From assembly GCF_004362045.1 (NCBI RefSeq), contig NZ_SNWX01000001.1, forward strand, positions 141,539 to 205,538: DNA of 64,000 nucleotides. Direction: 5' to 3'. This DNA comes from Halanaerobium saccharolyticum (GTDB lineage Bacteria > Bacillota > Halanaerobiia > Halanaerobiales > Halanaerobiaceae). The notes beneath the pieces are model-generated. The model saw only the letters and a list, made by a program, of their open reading frames with translations. It was not told the DNA's origin and did no database searches. Shown here piece by piece: positions 51,728-60,423 of the stretch (positions within the stretch are counted from its first letter, which is position 1; the number at the start of each line of letters is the position of its first letter). The position numbers and the translations under genes are program-made.

Positions 51728-52732
51728 ATGTTAAAAAACAAACTATTAATTATGTTAGTTATGGTATTTCTATTATCAACTTTTTCAATGAATGTTTTAG
51801 CAGTTGAAGAATTAGAACTGGTTGCTGCTCATAATCAAACATCAAAAGAAAGCCCTTATCAGGTGGGTATGCTTGCTTTTAAGGATGCAGTAGAAGAACT
51901 TTCAGATGGTGCAATGACTGTTCAGGTCCATGCAGGTACTTTAGGTACAAGTGAAGCGGAATTAGTTCAGAAGCTAAAACTTGAAGCTGTTGATGTTGTT
52001 ATAGCATCTCCAGGTTTCATGAGTAAAACTGGTATTCAGGAAATCCAATTGTTTGCTTTCCCATATTTATTCGAAAATTATGATCATTGGGAAACAGTAG
52101 TAGATGGAGAAGTAGGAAATAAGATGGCTGAAATCGTTAATGAAAAATCAAATAATGACTTTAAAATGTTAGGATACTGGGGTGCTGGTGTAAGACATTA
52201 CTATGGTAAAAAACCTCTCAATAACATTTCTGATATTGAAGGAGTAAAAATCAGAACTCAGACTTCTGGTGTAGTTGCAGATTACTGGAGCAGTATCGGA
52301 GCAGTTCCAACATCTGTTGCCTGGGGCGAATTATATCAGGCATTACAGCAAGGTGTTGTAGATGCAGCTGAAAATGCTTATCCATTTTTTGTTCAGGAAA
52401 GTCATCACCAAACAAGAAATGGTAAATATACAACAGAAACTGGTCATGATTACACAACAAGATTTATGTTAACTAATGGAGAAATGTTTGATAGTCTTTC
52501 TGAGGAACAGCAGAATATCATTATGGAAGCAGCTAAAATGAGTGTAGAAGCTGAAAGAGAAGAAGTTATCAGACAAGAAGAAGAATATAAGCAAATACTT
52601 ATAGACGAAGGTGGAGTAGTTAATCAGATTGATCGTGAGCCATTTATTGAAGCTGCAATACCTATTCAAAATGAATATGCAGAAGAGTATGGTGTAGAAG
52701 ACTTATTAGAAACAGTGAGAAATCTCAAGTAA
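51728..52732 (+). CDS. dctP: TRAP transporter solute-binding protein, DctP type (copy 1)
   Basis: Extracytoplasmic binding protein, 334 residues, with signal peptide (to about residue 26, VLAVEE). The DctP carboxylate-binding region is present (VKIRTQTSGVVADYWSSIGA; the Arg should bind the substrate carboxyl group) and the QALQQGVVDAAENAYPFF motif follows. SD AGGAGGT before ATG. It is followed by a 13-bp hairpin and the dctQ and dctM genes. Ligand likely a sugar acid, from the shared operator and neighbours. Confidence 0.92.
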   Translation: MLKNKLLIMLVMVFLLSTFSMNVLAVEELELVAAHNQTSKESPYQVGMLAFKDAVEELSDGAMTVQVHAGTLGTSEAELVQKLKLEAVDVVIASPGFMSKTGIQEIQLFAFPYLFENYDHWETVVDGEVGNKMAEIVNEKSNNDFKMLGYWGAGVRHYYGKKPLNNISDIEGVKIRTQTSGVVADYWSSIGAVPTSVAWGELYQALQQGVVDAAENAYPFFVQESHHQTRNGKYTTETGHDYTTRFMLTNGEMFDSLSEEQQNIIMEAAKMSVEAEREEVIRQEEEYKQILIDEGGVVNQIDREPFIEAAIPIQNEYAEEYGVEDLLETVRNLK

Positions 52733-52754
52733 ATATCATTAAATCAATATATAA

Positions 52755-52787
52755 TTAACAGGCAGATTCTAAATATCTGCCTGTTAA
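52755..52787 (+). terminator. Perfect hairpin between dctP-1 and dctQ-1
   Basis: TTAACAGGCAGAT, 7-nt loop, and the exact 13-bp complement, followed by AATGATTAATT. A leaky terminator or stabiliser that would keep the binding protein more abundant than the membrane subunits. Confidence 0.75.
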
Positions 52788-52851
52788 AATGATTAATTAA
52801 TAAGACTAATAATTATTCTTAATTTTAAAATTCATTAAAAGGAGGGCGAAA

Positions 52852-53331
52852 ATGGTAAAAAAAATTGCTGATTTCCTTGAAAAAGTTCAATTGAAAATGG
52901 GGGTTTTCTTTCTTTCTTTATTCTTTTTTGTTATCGTCCTGCAAATGTTTGTTAGATATATTGGGGTTTCTTTAATTTGGACAGAGGAAGTTTCTACCTA
53001 TTCTTTTATCTGGGCTGTATTTATGGGTGCTTCAGTAATGATTCACAGACGAGGCCATTTTAGATTTAGCCTGGTCTATGAAAAATTAACCGGAAAAAAG
53101 AAAAGATTTTTAGAAATGCTTATTGATTTTATTTTATTAATTTTTAGTCTTGCAATTTTATATTATGGTATTATAGCAACTGCAAATTTTTGGAATTACA
53201 ATTGGTATTCCCTAACAGATTTTAAAATGGGATATATGTTCATCTCAATTCCAATTATGGGTTTAAGTATGTTTGTTTATGGTTTAGATCACTTAGTTGA
53301 TAATTATAAAGAATTGAGGAGGGGAGAATAA
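52852..53331 (+). CDS. dctQ: TRAP transporter small permease, DctQ type (copy 1)
   Basis: Small membrane subunit, 159 residues, four membrane segments. The family signature RYIGVSLIWTEEVSTYSFIWAVFMGASVMIHRRGHF (about 37-72) is intact. SD AAAGGAGGG before ATG. The TAA overlaps the ATG of dctM by one base, ensuring coupled synthesis. Confidence 0.92.
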   Translation: MVKKIADFLEKVQLKMGVFFLSLFFFVIVLQMFVRYIGVSLIWTEEVSTYSFIWAVFMGASVMIHRRGHFRFSLVYEKLTGKKKRFLEMLIDFILLIFSLAILYYGIIATANFWNYNWYSLTDFKMGYMFISIPIMGLSMFVYGLDHLVDNYKELRRGE

Positions 53332-54623
53332 TGTTAGGGATATTTTTAGTTACCTTATTTTTAGTTTTAATGATTATTGGAGTTCCGATCGCTTTTGTAA
53401 TAGCAATCATAGCTTTTGCAGGCATAACCGCTGCTCCTCATATTCCAATAGTTACTGTTGTAATGAAGATGTTTAATGGTCTTAATTCTTTTGTGCTGCT
53501 GGCAGTTCCTTTATTTATTTTAGCTGCTAATTTAATGAACAGCGGGAAGATTTCAAAAAAACTTATAGATTTTTCTATTGCCATTGTGGGACCTGTTAAA
53601 GGTGGACTTGCCCATGCTAATGTTTTAGTTTCAATGATCTTTGCAGGTATTTCTGGGGCTTCCCAGGCGGATACTGCTGGGATTGGAAAAGTTTTAATTC
53701 CTAATATGATAGATACAGGTTATGATAAGGAAACTGCTGTAGGTGTTACTGCAGCTTCTTCTACTATTGGAGTAATAATCCCTCCCAGTATTCCAATGAT
53801 AATCTATGCAGGTCTTACTAGTACCTCCATCAGCTCACTTTTTTTAGCCGGAATGGTACCGGGTATTCTTTCTGGTTTGGGAATGATGATTGTAATTGCT
53901 ATTTTAGCTAGAAAAAGGAATTATCCTTTATATGAAAAATCAAGTTTAAAGAAAATTTTAAAGCTGGGTCTGGAAGCATTCCCTGCTCTAATGACTCCAA
54001 TAATTATTATTGGTGGTGTAATTACTGGCTGGTATACTGCGACTGAAGCGGCTGCTATTGCCTCTCTTTATACATTTGTTATAGGGATGTTTTATTATAA
54101 AACAATTAAGTTTAAAGATATTCCAGATATTTTGGTTGATACTTTAACTTTAAGTTCTTTATCTTTATTTGCTCTTTCTGCTGCCAGTGCATTAGGAGAA
54201 TTATTAGGCTATTATCAGGTATCTACAATTGTAGAGCAGTTTTTTACTACATATATTGACTCGGCAAGCTTATTTATGGTTATTGTGATAGCATTCTTCC
54301 TATTTATTGGAACTTTTATGGATGCTATACCGGCCATGATACTATTTGTTCCAGTAATCTTACCGGTTTCTATGAAACTGGGTATTAGTCCTGTTTTATT
54401 AGGGATGGTGACAATTATTACTCTGGCTATTGGTCTGGTAACACCTCCATATGGGCTCTGCTTAATGATTGCTGCCAAAATTGGAAATATGTCAATTGAG
54501 AAATCATTTAGTGCTGTAATTATGTTCATTGGAGTTGTTTTTGCTGTTCTGCTATTTATTGCTTTTTTACCAGAAATAGCTTTTTATATTCCACTTAAAT
54601 TTGATCCATATCTATTATTTTGA
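53331..54623 (+). CDS. dctM: TRAP transporter large permease, DctM type (copy 1)
   Basis: Large transport subunit, 430 residues, about 12 membrane segments, driven by the ion gradient (Na+ in known systems). Typical blocks: NSFVLLAVPLFILAANLMN, GAGISGASQADTAGIGKVLIPNM-like (IFAGISGASQADTAGIG), TAASSTIGVIIPPSIPMIIYAG and GLVTPPYGLCLMIAAKI. In a halophile a sodium-coupled carrier is a natural choice. Followed 42 bp later by a 2-hydroxyacid dehydrogenase gene. Confidence 0.93.
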   Translation: MLGIFLVTLFLVLMIIGVPIAFVIAIIAFAGITAAPHIPIVTVVMKMFNGLNSFVLLAVPLFILAANLMNSGKISKKLIDFSIAIVGPVKGGLAHANVLVSMIFAGISGASQADTAGIGKVLIPNMIDTGYDKETAVGVTAASSTIGVIIPPSIPMIIYAGLTSTSISSLFLAGMVPGILSGLGMMIVIAILARKRNYPLYEKSSLKKILKLGLEAFPALMTPIIIIGGVITGWYTATEAAAIASLYTFVIGMFYYKTIKFKDIPDILVDTLTLSSLSLFALSAASALGELLGYYQVSTIVEQFFTTYIDSASLFMVIVIAFFLFIGTFMDAIPAMILFVPVILPVSMKLGISPVLLGMVTIITLAIGLVTPPYGLCLMIAAKIGNMSIEKSFSAVIMFIGVVFAVLLFIAFLPEIAFYIPLKFDPYLLF

Positions 54624-54665
54624 TTAAGTCTATCTAATATTAATTATTTAATAAGGAGGAAAATT

Positions 54666-55598
54666 ATGTCGAAAAAAGTTGCAATCACCTCAGAATTTTT
54701 TGGTAAGTTTTCTAAGGAAGCATTTAAAATTCTTGAAGAAAATGGACTAGCGGTAATACCAAATCGTTATGATAAATATTTAGATAAGGAAGAAGAAATT
54801 ATTTCTTTAACAAAAGATGCAAATGCAGTTATCTGTGATTTAGAGAAAATCTCAAAAAACGTGATTGATCAGTCTCCTAATATAGAAATCATTGCCCGCC
54901 GTGGTGTGGGAACTGATTCTGTAGCTGTTGAATACGCAGAGGAAAAAGGTATAAAAGTGGCGAGAACATTAGGAGTAGTGGAAAAACCAGTAGCAGAACT
55001 GGTGATGTCATATATTTTAAATATTTCACGCCAGATTATGCCTTTAAATGAATCAATGCATCAGGGTAACTGGAATAAAATTTTAGCTCATAGTATAGAT
55101 GGAAAAACATTAGGAATTGTTGGTATGGGAAATATAGGTAAGGAAATAACCCGAAAAGCTCAGGCCTTTGACATGGATATAATTTATTATGATGTAGAGC
55201 GAAAAAAATCTCTGGAAGATGAACTGGGAATTGAGTATCAGGAACTCGGGCAGTTATTTGAGAATGCAGATATAATAACTCTGCATGTACCCTTAAATGA
55301 ACATACCGAAAATTTAATTGATTATGAGGCTATGTCAAAAATGAAAAAATCGCCTATTTTAATTAATACAGCTCGAGGTCCGGTTGTAAACAATGAAGAT
55401 TTAAAAAGAGCTTTAGAAGAGGGTCTGGTTTCTTATGCCGCAGTAGATGTATTTGATGAAGAACCAAAAACAAATTCTGTCTTAAAAGATACTGATAATG
55501 TTATTCTCACACCGCATGTGGGAACATTTACCGAAGAAATATTCATTAAAATGGATGTATTAGCTGCTGAAAATGTTGTCAAATATTTTAAAAGATAG
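54666..55598 (+). CDS. D-2-hydroxyacid dehydrogenase (phosphoglycerate dehydrogenase-like)
   Basis: NAD(P)-dependent dehydrogenase, 310 residues. The Rossmann motif is GIVGMGNIGKE (about 152-162); catalytic residues appear in NTARGP (Arg), DVFDEEP (Glu) and LTPHVGTFTEE (His). It lacks the ACT domain of SerA-type enzymes. SD AAGGAGGAAA before the ATG. Cotranscribed with the TRAP genes, it could reduce or oxidise the imported acid or its keto product. Possible substrates include glyoxylate, hydroxypyruvate or a keto-sugar acid; the sequence does not decide. Confidence 0.88.
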   Translation: MSKKVAITSEFFGKFSKEAFKILEENGLAVIPNRYDKYLDKEEEIISLTKDANAVICDLEKISKNVIDQSPNIEIIARRGVGTDSVAVEYAEEKGIKVARTLGVVEKPVAELVMSYILNISRQIMPLNESMHQGNWNKILAHSIDGKTLGIVGMGNIGKEITRKAQAFDMDIIYYDVERKKSLEDELGIEYQELGQLFENADIITLHVPLNEHTENLIDYEAMSKMKKSPILINTARGPVVNNEDLKRALEEGLVSYAAVDVFDEEPKTNSVLKDTDNVILTPHVGTFTEEIFIKMDVLAAENVVKYFKR

Positions 55599-55604
55599 TT
55601 TTGT

Positions 55605-55642
55605 CAGCCGGGAAGTAGTTTTATAAATTACTTCTCTGGCTG
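55605..55642 (+). terminator. Terminator-like hairpin after the dehydrogenase gene
   Basis: CAGCC...GGCTG with an inner AAGTA/TACTT pairing and mismatches; followed by TGATGATTTT, a weak T-tract. Confidence 0.55.
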
Positions 55643-55782
55643 TGATGATTTTGGAAATTTATTTAACCTAAGTTTTATTTGTGATATAATTACTCAAGAA
55701 AGTAATATAGAAGAATAATTAAAAAATAATTATTTTCTTGCAGGAGTTTCTGTTCCAGTGTTGAATATGTAATATAGAGCAT

Positions 55783-55796
55783 CTGATATATCACAG
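55783..55796. promoter_or_regulatory. GntR operator (short form) before gntR-3
   Basis: CTGATATATCACAG just after the -10 TAATAT (55770-55775), whose -35 would be TTTCTG (17-nt spacer). Position fits autorepression. Confidence 0.7.
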
Positions 55797-55815
55797 AAAA
55801 TTAGGAAGTGTTATT

Positions 55816-56442
55816 ATGGTTATCAATAAAAAAAGTCTGACAGATCAGGTTTATACAATGTTAAAAGAAAAAATATTAAATAGAGATGTTGAGCTGGGGG
55901 AACAGTTAAACACCCGGGAAATTGCCGAAGAACATGGGATTTCTCTAATGCCGGTCCGGGACGCTCTGCGGCGCCTGGCAAATGAAGACCTGGTAGAAAA
56001 CAAACCACGGGTAGGATTTTTTGTTAAAAAATTTTCGGAAGCAGAGGTTAATGAGATTTTAGAAGTTCGAAAAATGCATGAACTCTACTGTTTAGAAAAT
56101 TACTTTGAAAATATAAATAGAGAAGTTATTGCTGATTTAAAAGATAAATTTGAAAATGGACATAAAAAGTATTTTACCAGTTATGATATGAAACTGCACA
56201 AGGAAATTATTTTAGCATCTGATAATGATTATTTAATTGATAGTTATTTAAAAATGATTAATCATTATACAATGCTTTTTAGTTATTTAAATTATAAACG
56301 TTCTGAAACTTCTCGTCAGGAACATATTGATTTAATTGATTGTATATTAAATGGAGAACAGGAAAAGGCAACAGAAATTTTATATCGTCATTTAGATAGA
56401 GTCCAAATTGCAGAAGATGCGGAAATTAAAAAAAGAGCTTAA
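55816..56442 (+). CDS. GntR-family regulator with FCD domain (gntR-3)
   Basis: Regulator of module 2, 208 residues. The first 60 residues are almost identical to gntR-1, with nearly the same recognition helix (REIAEEHGISLMPVRDAL), so both should bind the same operator. The FCD domain (about 75-205) retains DMKLHKEI, HYTMLF and RQEHIDLI. SD AGGAAG 7 nt before ATG 55816. It is separated from dgoD-2 by a 294-bp spacer with promoter and operator. Differences in the effector domain compared with gntR-1 may give a different ligand. Confidence 0.92.
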   Translation: MVINKKSLTDQVYTMLKEKILNRDVELGEQLNTREIAEEHGISLMPVRDALRRLANEDLVENKPRVGFFVKKFSEAEVNEILEVRKMHELYCLENYFENINREVIADLKDKFENGHKKYFTSYDMKLHKEIILASDNDYLIDSYLKMINHYTMLFSYLNYKRSETSRQEHIDLIDCILNGEQEKATEILYRHLDRVQIAEDAEIKKRA

Positions 56443-56470
56443 AAATAAGTTAAAAAATTGCAAATAAAAC

Positions 56471-56499
56471 TTGCAATCTACAGCAAGGTGTTGTAATAT
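56471..56499 (+). promoter_or_regulatory. Putative promoter of module 2
   Basis: TTGCAA (56471-56476), 17-nt spacer, TAATAT (56494-56499). The surrounding sequence is similar to 51491-51540 after the gntR remnant, so it is an inherited promoter block. Confidence 0.6.
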
Positions 56500-56597
56500 T
56501 AAAAATAGAAAGAAAATTAAAATACAATTAAGAATATTTATCAATAATGAGCGGCAGATCTTTATTTAACGAAGTAACAAATATTTTTTTGATTTAT

Positions 56598-56616
56598 CTG
56601 ATATATCACATATCAA
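56598..56616. promoter_or_regulatory. GntR operator (full form) before dgoD-2
   Basis: CTGATAT-ATCAC-ATATCAA, about 100 nt after the -10 box and 120 nt before dgoD-2. One mismatch to the 7+5+7 consensus. Confidence 0.75.
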
Positions 56617-56736
56617 ATAGAAGATATACAATATCAGTAAAAATTATTAATAAGTTAATTAATTACTGATTAATAACTGTTTGATAGATTTTAGAAAAGA
56701 GAATTAAATTTATCATTTTAGTAGGAGCTGATAATC

Positions 56737-57882
56737 TTGAAGATAACTAAATTAGAATTATTTAAGCTTCCACCACGCTGGCTTTTTCTCAAAATATCAA
56801 CTGACCAGGGACTTTCCGGCTGGGGAGAACCAGTAGTTGAGGGTAAAGCCGATACAGTTAAAGCAGCGGTCAAAGAAATGGAAGACTATTTGATCGGGAA
56901 AGATCCTCTGCAAATTGAGGATATCTGGCAGACACTTTATCGTGGAGCTTTTTACAGAGGTGGTCCGGTTTTAATGAGTGCTATTGCAGGTATTGATCAG
57001 GCACTCTGGGATATCAAAGGGAAATATCTGGAGCAGCCGGTTTATCAGCTGCTGGGTGGAAAAGTTAGAGACAGGGTTAGAGTCTACTCCTGGATTGGAG
57101 GAGACAGACCTGACAATGTAGCTCAGGCAGCTCAGGAAAAAAATGATGCAGGTTTTACTGCAGTTAAAATGAATGGAACTGAAGAATTACATTACATAGA
57201 TAGTTATAAAAAAGTTGATCAGGCAGTGGCCAGAGTGGCAGCAATTAGAGACCAGATCGGTCCAGATTTTGGAATAGCAGTTGATTTTCACGGCCGGGTT
57301 CATAAAGGAATGGCCAGAATCTTATTTAAAGAACTGGAACCTTTTAGACTAATGTTTATCGAAGAGCCAATACTTTCTGAAAATATTGAAGCACTATCAA
57401 CTATGGATACTTTTGGAATTCCAATTGCACTTGGCGAAAGATTGTTCAGCCGCTGGGATTACAAAAAGGTCTTTGAGTTAAATAAAGTAGATATTATTCA
57501 GCCTGATTTATCTCATGCAGGTGGAATCTCGGAGGTCAGGAAAATTGCAGCCATGGCAGAAGCCTATGATACTGCAGTTGCACCACATTCTCCACTGGGT
57601 CCCATCAATCTGGCTGCCAGTCTGCAGCTGGATGCAGTAACTCCTAATGTTTTTATTCAGGAGCAGAGCCTGGGGATTCATTATAATCAGGGTAATGATC
57701 TTTTAGATTACTTAGTTAATAAAGAAGTCTTTAAATATCAAGCTGGATATGCTGAAATTCCAGATTCACCCGGACTTGGAATCGAAATTGATGAGGAATT
57801 TGTGCGCTCAAAGGCTAAAGAATCACATAACTGGAAGAATCCGGTCTGGCGCAATCAGGATGGAACAATTGCCGAATGGTAG
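56737..57882 (+). CDS. dgoD: D-galactonate dehydratase family protein, copy 2
   Basis: Paralogue of the gene at 43683, same length (381 residues) and nearly the same sequence, with all catalytic residues: DFHGR (Asp183, His185), EEP (Glu209), LGER (Glu234) and APHSPLGP (His284). Differences are scattered and conservative (for example AQAAQEKNDAGF versus AEEAKKRKEAGF). Start TTG 56737 with AGGAG 9 nt upstream; copy 1 uses ATG. It heads module 2: dgoD, larA, dctPQM, ilvD. Codon use is slightly more GC-rich than in copy 1. Confidence 0.9.
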   Translation: MKITKLELFKLPPRWLFLKISTDQGLSGWGEPVVEGKADTVKAAVKEMEDYLIGKDPLQIEDIWQTLYRGAFYRGGPVLMSAIAGIDQALWDIKGKYLEQPVYQLLGGKVRDRVRVYSWIGGDRPDNVAQAAQEKNDAGFTAVKMNGTEELHYIDSYKKVDQAVARVAAIRDQIGPDFGIAVDFHGRVHKGMARILFKELEPFRLMFIEEPILSENIEALSTMDTFGIPIALGERLFSRWDYKKVFELNKVDIIQPDLSHAGGISEVRKIAAMAEAYDTAVAPHSPLGPINLAASLQLDAVTPNVFIQEQSLGIHYNQGNDLLDYLVNKEVFKYQAGYAEIPDSPGLGIEIDEEFVRSKAKESHNWKNPVWRNQDGTIAEW

Positions 57883-57936
57883 TAGATTCTTTATCCAGTA
57901 TTAGTTTCGCTATACTTATAACAGGGAGCGAAAAAA

Positions 57937-59226
57937 ATGAGAGAGATTAAATCCGAAATAACAACTCAGGACCAGTCTTTAACTGATGCCGAAATTGAAA
58001 ATTATTTAAAAGAACTTGCAGCAGAAATTATCGAAAGTGGTGCAGAAAGTTTGCTTTTAATTCCACCGGATTATACTCGCAAATCCTCTGCTCTGGGAGT
58101 GATAACTGAAAAGCTGTATTTCAAATTGGAAGCAGAAATTAAAAACATAGATATTTTACCTGCCTCAGGAACTCACGACCCCATGGATGCTGAATGTCTG
58201 AAGTCAGTATTTGGGATGATTCCAATTGATAAATTTCTGGAGCACAACTGGAGAACTGAAACAATAAAAGTAGGGGAAATCCCGGCAGCTAAAATGAAGG
58301 AATTTTCAGAAGGAGAGTTAACTGAAGCACTACCTTTAGAAATCAACAAAAATATATTTTCTGATAAATATGATCTGATAATTTCTTTAGGACAGGTAAT
58401 ACCGCATGAAGTTGTGGGGATGGCCAATTACACCAAAAATATAGTTGTGGGCTGTGGAGGAAGTCAGATTATTAATAAGTCACATTTTTTAGGCGCTCTG
58501 GCAGGGATGGAAAAAATAATGGGCAGAGACCATTCACCAGTGAGAAAGCTTTATGATTACTGCCAGGAAGAATTTCTAGATCAGCTGCCTCTAATTTATT
58601 TGATGTCCGTTAACTCTCCGATTAGTGATAAAACAACAGGACTGACAGAGATTAAAGGTATTTTTACAGGCAGCAGCAGAGAAAGTTTCGAAAAAGCAGT
58701 TGCTTTAAGTCAAAAAGAAAACATTATATATGTAGAAAAGCCTTTAAAGAAAGTTGTAGTTTTTCTGAAAGAAGATAAATTTAGAAGCACCTGGATTGGC
58801 GGTAAGGCTATCTATAGAACAAGAATGGCCATTGCTGATGGAGGAGAATTAGTTATTATTGCTCCCGGTATTCATAAATTTGGAGAAGATCAGAATATAG
58901 ATCAGCTGCTTCGCAAATATGGTTATCAGGGTACAGAAAACACACTCAAAAATCTTCATCAAAATCAGGATTTGCAGAAAGATTTATCAGCAGCAGCTCA
59001 TTTAATTCATGGTTCTTCCGAAGGCAGGTTTAAGATTTCGCTGGCTTCACCAAAATTGAGCAGTCAGGAAGTTGAAGCTGTGAATTTTAATTATTTAGAT
59101 TATCAGCAGACTATTGCAGAATATAAAATAGATGAATTGAAAAATGGATTCAACTGTGTAAATGGAGAAGAGATCTTTTATATCGATAATCCTGCTACAG
59201 GGTTATGGGTATATCAAGATAAATAA
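57937..59226 (+). CDS. LarA-family nickel-pincer racemase/epimerase homologue, copy 2
   Basis: Paralogue of the gene at 44868, 429 residues. The LarA positions are conserved: His80 (SGTHDP), His157 and Lys167 (PHEVVGMANYTK) and His183 (NKSH), with the same 10- and 16-residue spacing. The C-terminal RFKISLASPKLS and YIDNPATGLW motifs are shared with copy 1. The two copies are less similar than the two DgoD proteins, so substrate may differ or selection is weaker. SD AGGGAGCG before the ATG. Expected role: C2 epimerisation of an aldonate before dehydration. Confidence 0.85.
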   Translation: MREIKSEITTQDQSLTDAEIENYLKELAAEIIESGAESLLLIPPDYTRKSSALGVITEKLYFKLEAEIKNIDILPASGTHDPMDAECLKSVFGMIPIDKFLEHNWRTETIKVGEIPAAKMKEFSEGELTEALPLEINKNIFSDKYDLIISLGQVIPHEVVGMANYTKNIVVGCGGSQIINKSHFLGALAGMEKIMGRDHSPVRKLYDYCQEEFLDQLPLIYLMSVNSPISDKTTGLTEIKGIFTGSSRESFEKAVALSQKENIIYVEKPLKKVVVFLKEDKFRSTWIGGKAIYRTRMAIADGGELVIIAPGIHKFGEDQNIDQLLRKYGYQGTENTLKNLHQNQDLQKDLSAAAHLIHGSSEGRFKISLASPKLSSQEVEAVNFNYLDYQQTIAEYKIDELKNGFNCVNGEEIFYIDNPATGLWVYQDK

Positions 59227-59276
59227 GTAAATCAGGAGCAAGTTTATAATCCTATAAGCCCTTAAAAAAATGTGCT

Positions 59277-59284
59277 GGAGGTGG
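59277..59284 (+). promoter_or_regulatory. Extra SD in the dctP-2 leader
   Basis: GGAGGTGG 106 nt before the start; the working SD is AGGAGGAA (59369-59376). GTG 59281 opens an 18-20 codon frame that ends at TAG 59338-59340. Confidence 0.45.
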
Positions 59285-59382
59285 TAGTAAAATCAAGGTT
59301 TAAGAATTTTGATTGTGTTTATTTTAAAGTCCTTTATTAGTTATTTCAAAAAATTAAATTAACCTTACAGGAGGAAATTATC

Positions 59383-60390
59383 TTGAATAAAAAATTAATT
59401 ATTAACATATCACTTGCTCTTTTATTGGTCTTAACTTTTTCTGTAACATCCATGGCGGCTGAATATACTATCAATGCCGGGATCGGTCTTAATGACAAAT
59501 CAGCTCAGTATAAATCTTTAGAGTTCTTTAAAAAATTAGTTGAAAAAAACAGTGATGGCCAGATCAAAGTAAATCTTTATCACTCCAGTCAGCTTGGGGA
59601 TGACAGAGAAATGATGGAAGCTCTGCAGATGGGTGTCCAGGAAATGACTGCTCCTTCTACAGCTCCAATTGCACCATTTGTAAATGGATTTAAAGTATTT
59701 GACTTACCATTCTTATTCCCAACTCATGAAGCAGCAGACTATGTTCTTGATGGACCTGTCGGCCAGGGACTATTAAAAGAGTTAGAAGATATAGGTATTG
59801 TTGGTCTTGCATTCTGGGAAAATGGATACCGACAGTTAACAAATAGTGTTCGCGCTGTTAAAACTCCAGCAGATGTTGAAGGATTAAAAGTCAGAACTAT
59901 GGAAAATCCAATGCACCTGGCAGCCTGGAGAGAAATGGGAGCTAACCCTACACCAATGGCTTTTGGTGAATTATTCTCAGCTATGCAGCAGGGTGTTGTA
60001 GATGGCCAGGAAAACCCATGGGGTACAATTTACCTTCAGAACTTCTATGAAGTACAGAAATTTACAACAAATACTGGACATGTATATTCTCCATTTGTGC
60101 TAATGATTTCCAAGCAGTTCTATGATAAATTACCTTCTGATTTACAGGATGTAGTTTATGAGGCAGCACAGGAAGCTAAAGTTCATAACAGAAAAACTAA
60201 TAGAAAAATGAACGCTGAGTATTTAGAAAAGCTTAAAGATGTTATGAATGTCACTATTTTAACTCCTGAGCAAAAAGCAGCTTTCCAGGAAGCCGTTCAG
60301 CCGGTATATGACCAGTTTAAAGAAGAAATTGGAGCAGAACTGGTAGAAGAAGTACAGGCACAGGTTAAAGAATTTCAAGCACAGCAGTAA
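59383..60390 (+). CDS. dctP: TRAP transporter solute-binding protein, DctP type (copy 2)
   Basis: Binding protein of 335 residues with signal peptide (ends about residue 26, SMA-AEYT). The DctP signature is classical: GLKVRTMENPMHLAAWREMGANPTPM with the substrate-binding Arg, then FSAMQQGVVDGQENPW. Start TTG 59383 after AGGAGGAA. It is not closely similar to the DctP at 51728; it belongs to the sugar-acid (UxuT/YiaO-like) type by its motifs. It takes the slot that the ABC binding protein has in module 1. Followed by a GC-rich hairpin. Confidence 0.92.
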   Translation: MNKKLIINISLALLLVLTFSVTSMAAEYTINAGIGLNDKSAQYKSLEFFKKLVEKNSDGQIKVNLYHSSQLGDDREMMEALQMGVQEMTAPSTAPIAPFVNGFKVFDLPFLFPTHEAADYVLDGPVGQGLLKELEDIGIVGLAFWENGYRQLTNSVRAVKTPADVEGLKVRTMENPMHLAAWREMGANPTPMAFGELFSAMQQGVVDGQENPWGTIYLQNFYEVQKFTTNTGHVYSPFVLMISKQFYDKLPSDLQDVVYEAAQEAKVHNRKTNRKMNAEYLEKLKDVMNVTILTPEQKAAFQEAVQPVYDQFKEEIGAELVEEVQAQVKEFQAQQ

Positions 60391-60423
60391 TTAACAAAAT
60401 AAATTAAAGCTACTGTAATTACT

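Noticed and set aside
53855..53867. GGTACCGGGTATT resembling the REP palindrome
   Set aside because: Lies inside dctM-1 coding a conserved VPGIL stretch; right half is broken and no partner copy is nearby.
54215..54529. 104-codon open frame on the minus strand
   Set aside because: Antisense shadow of dctM-1; the sense frame is a complete family member.
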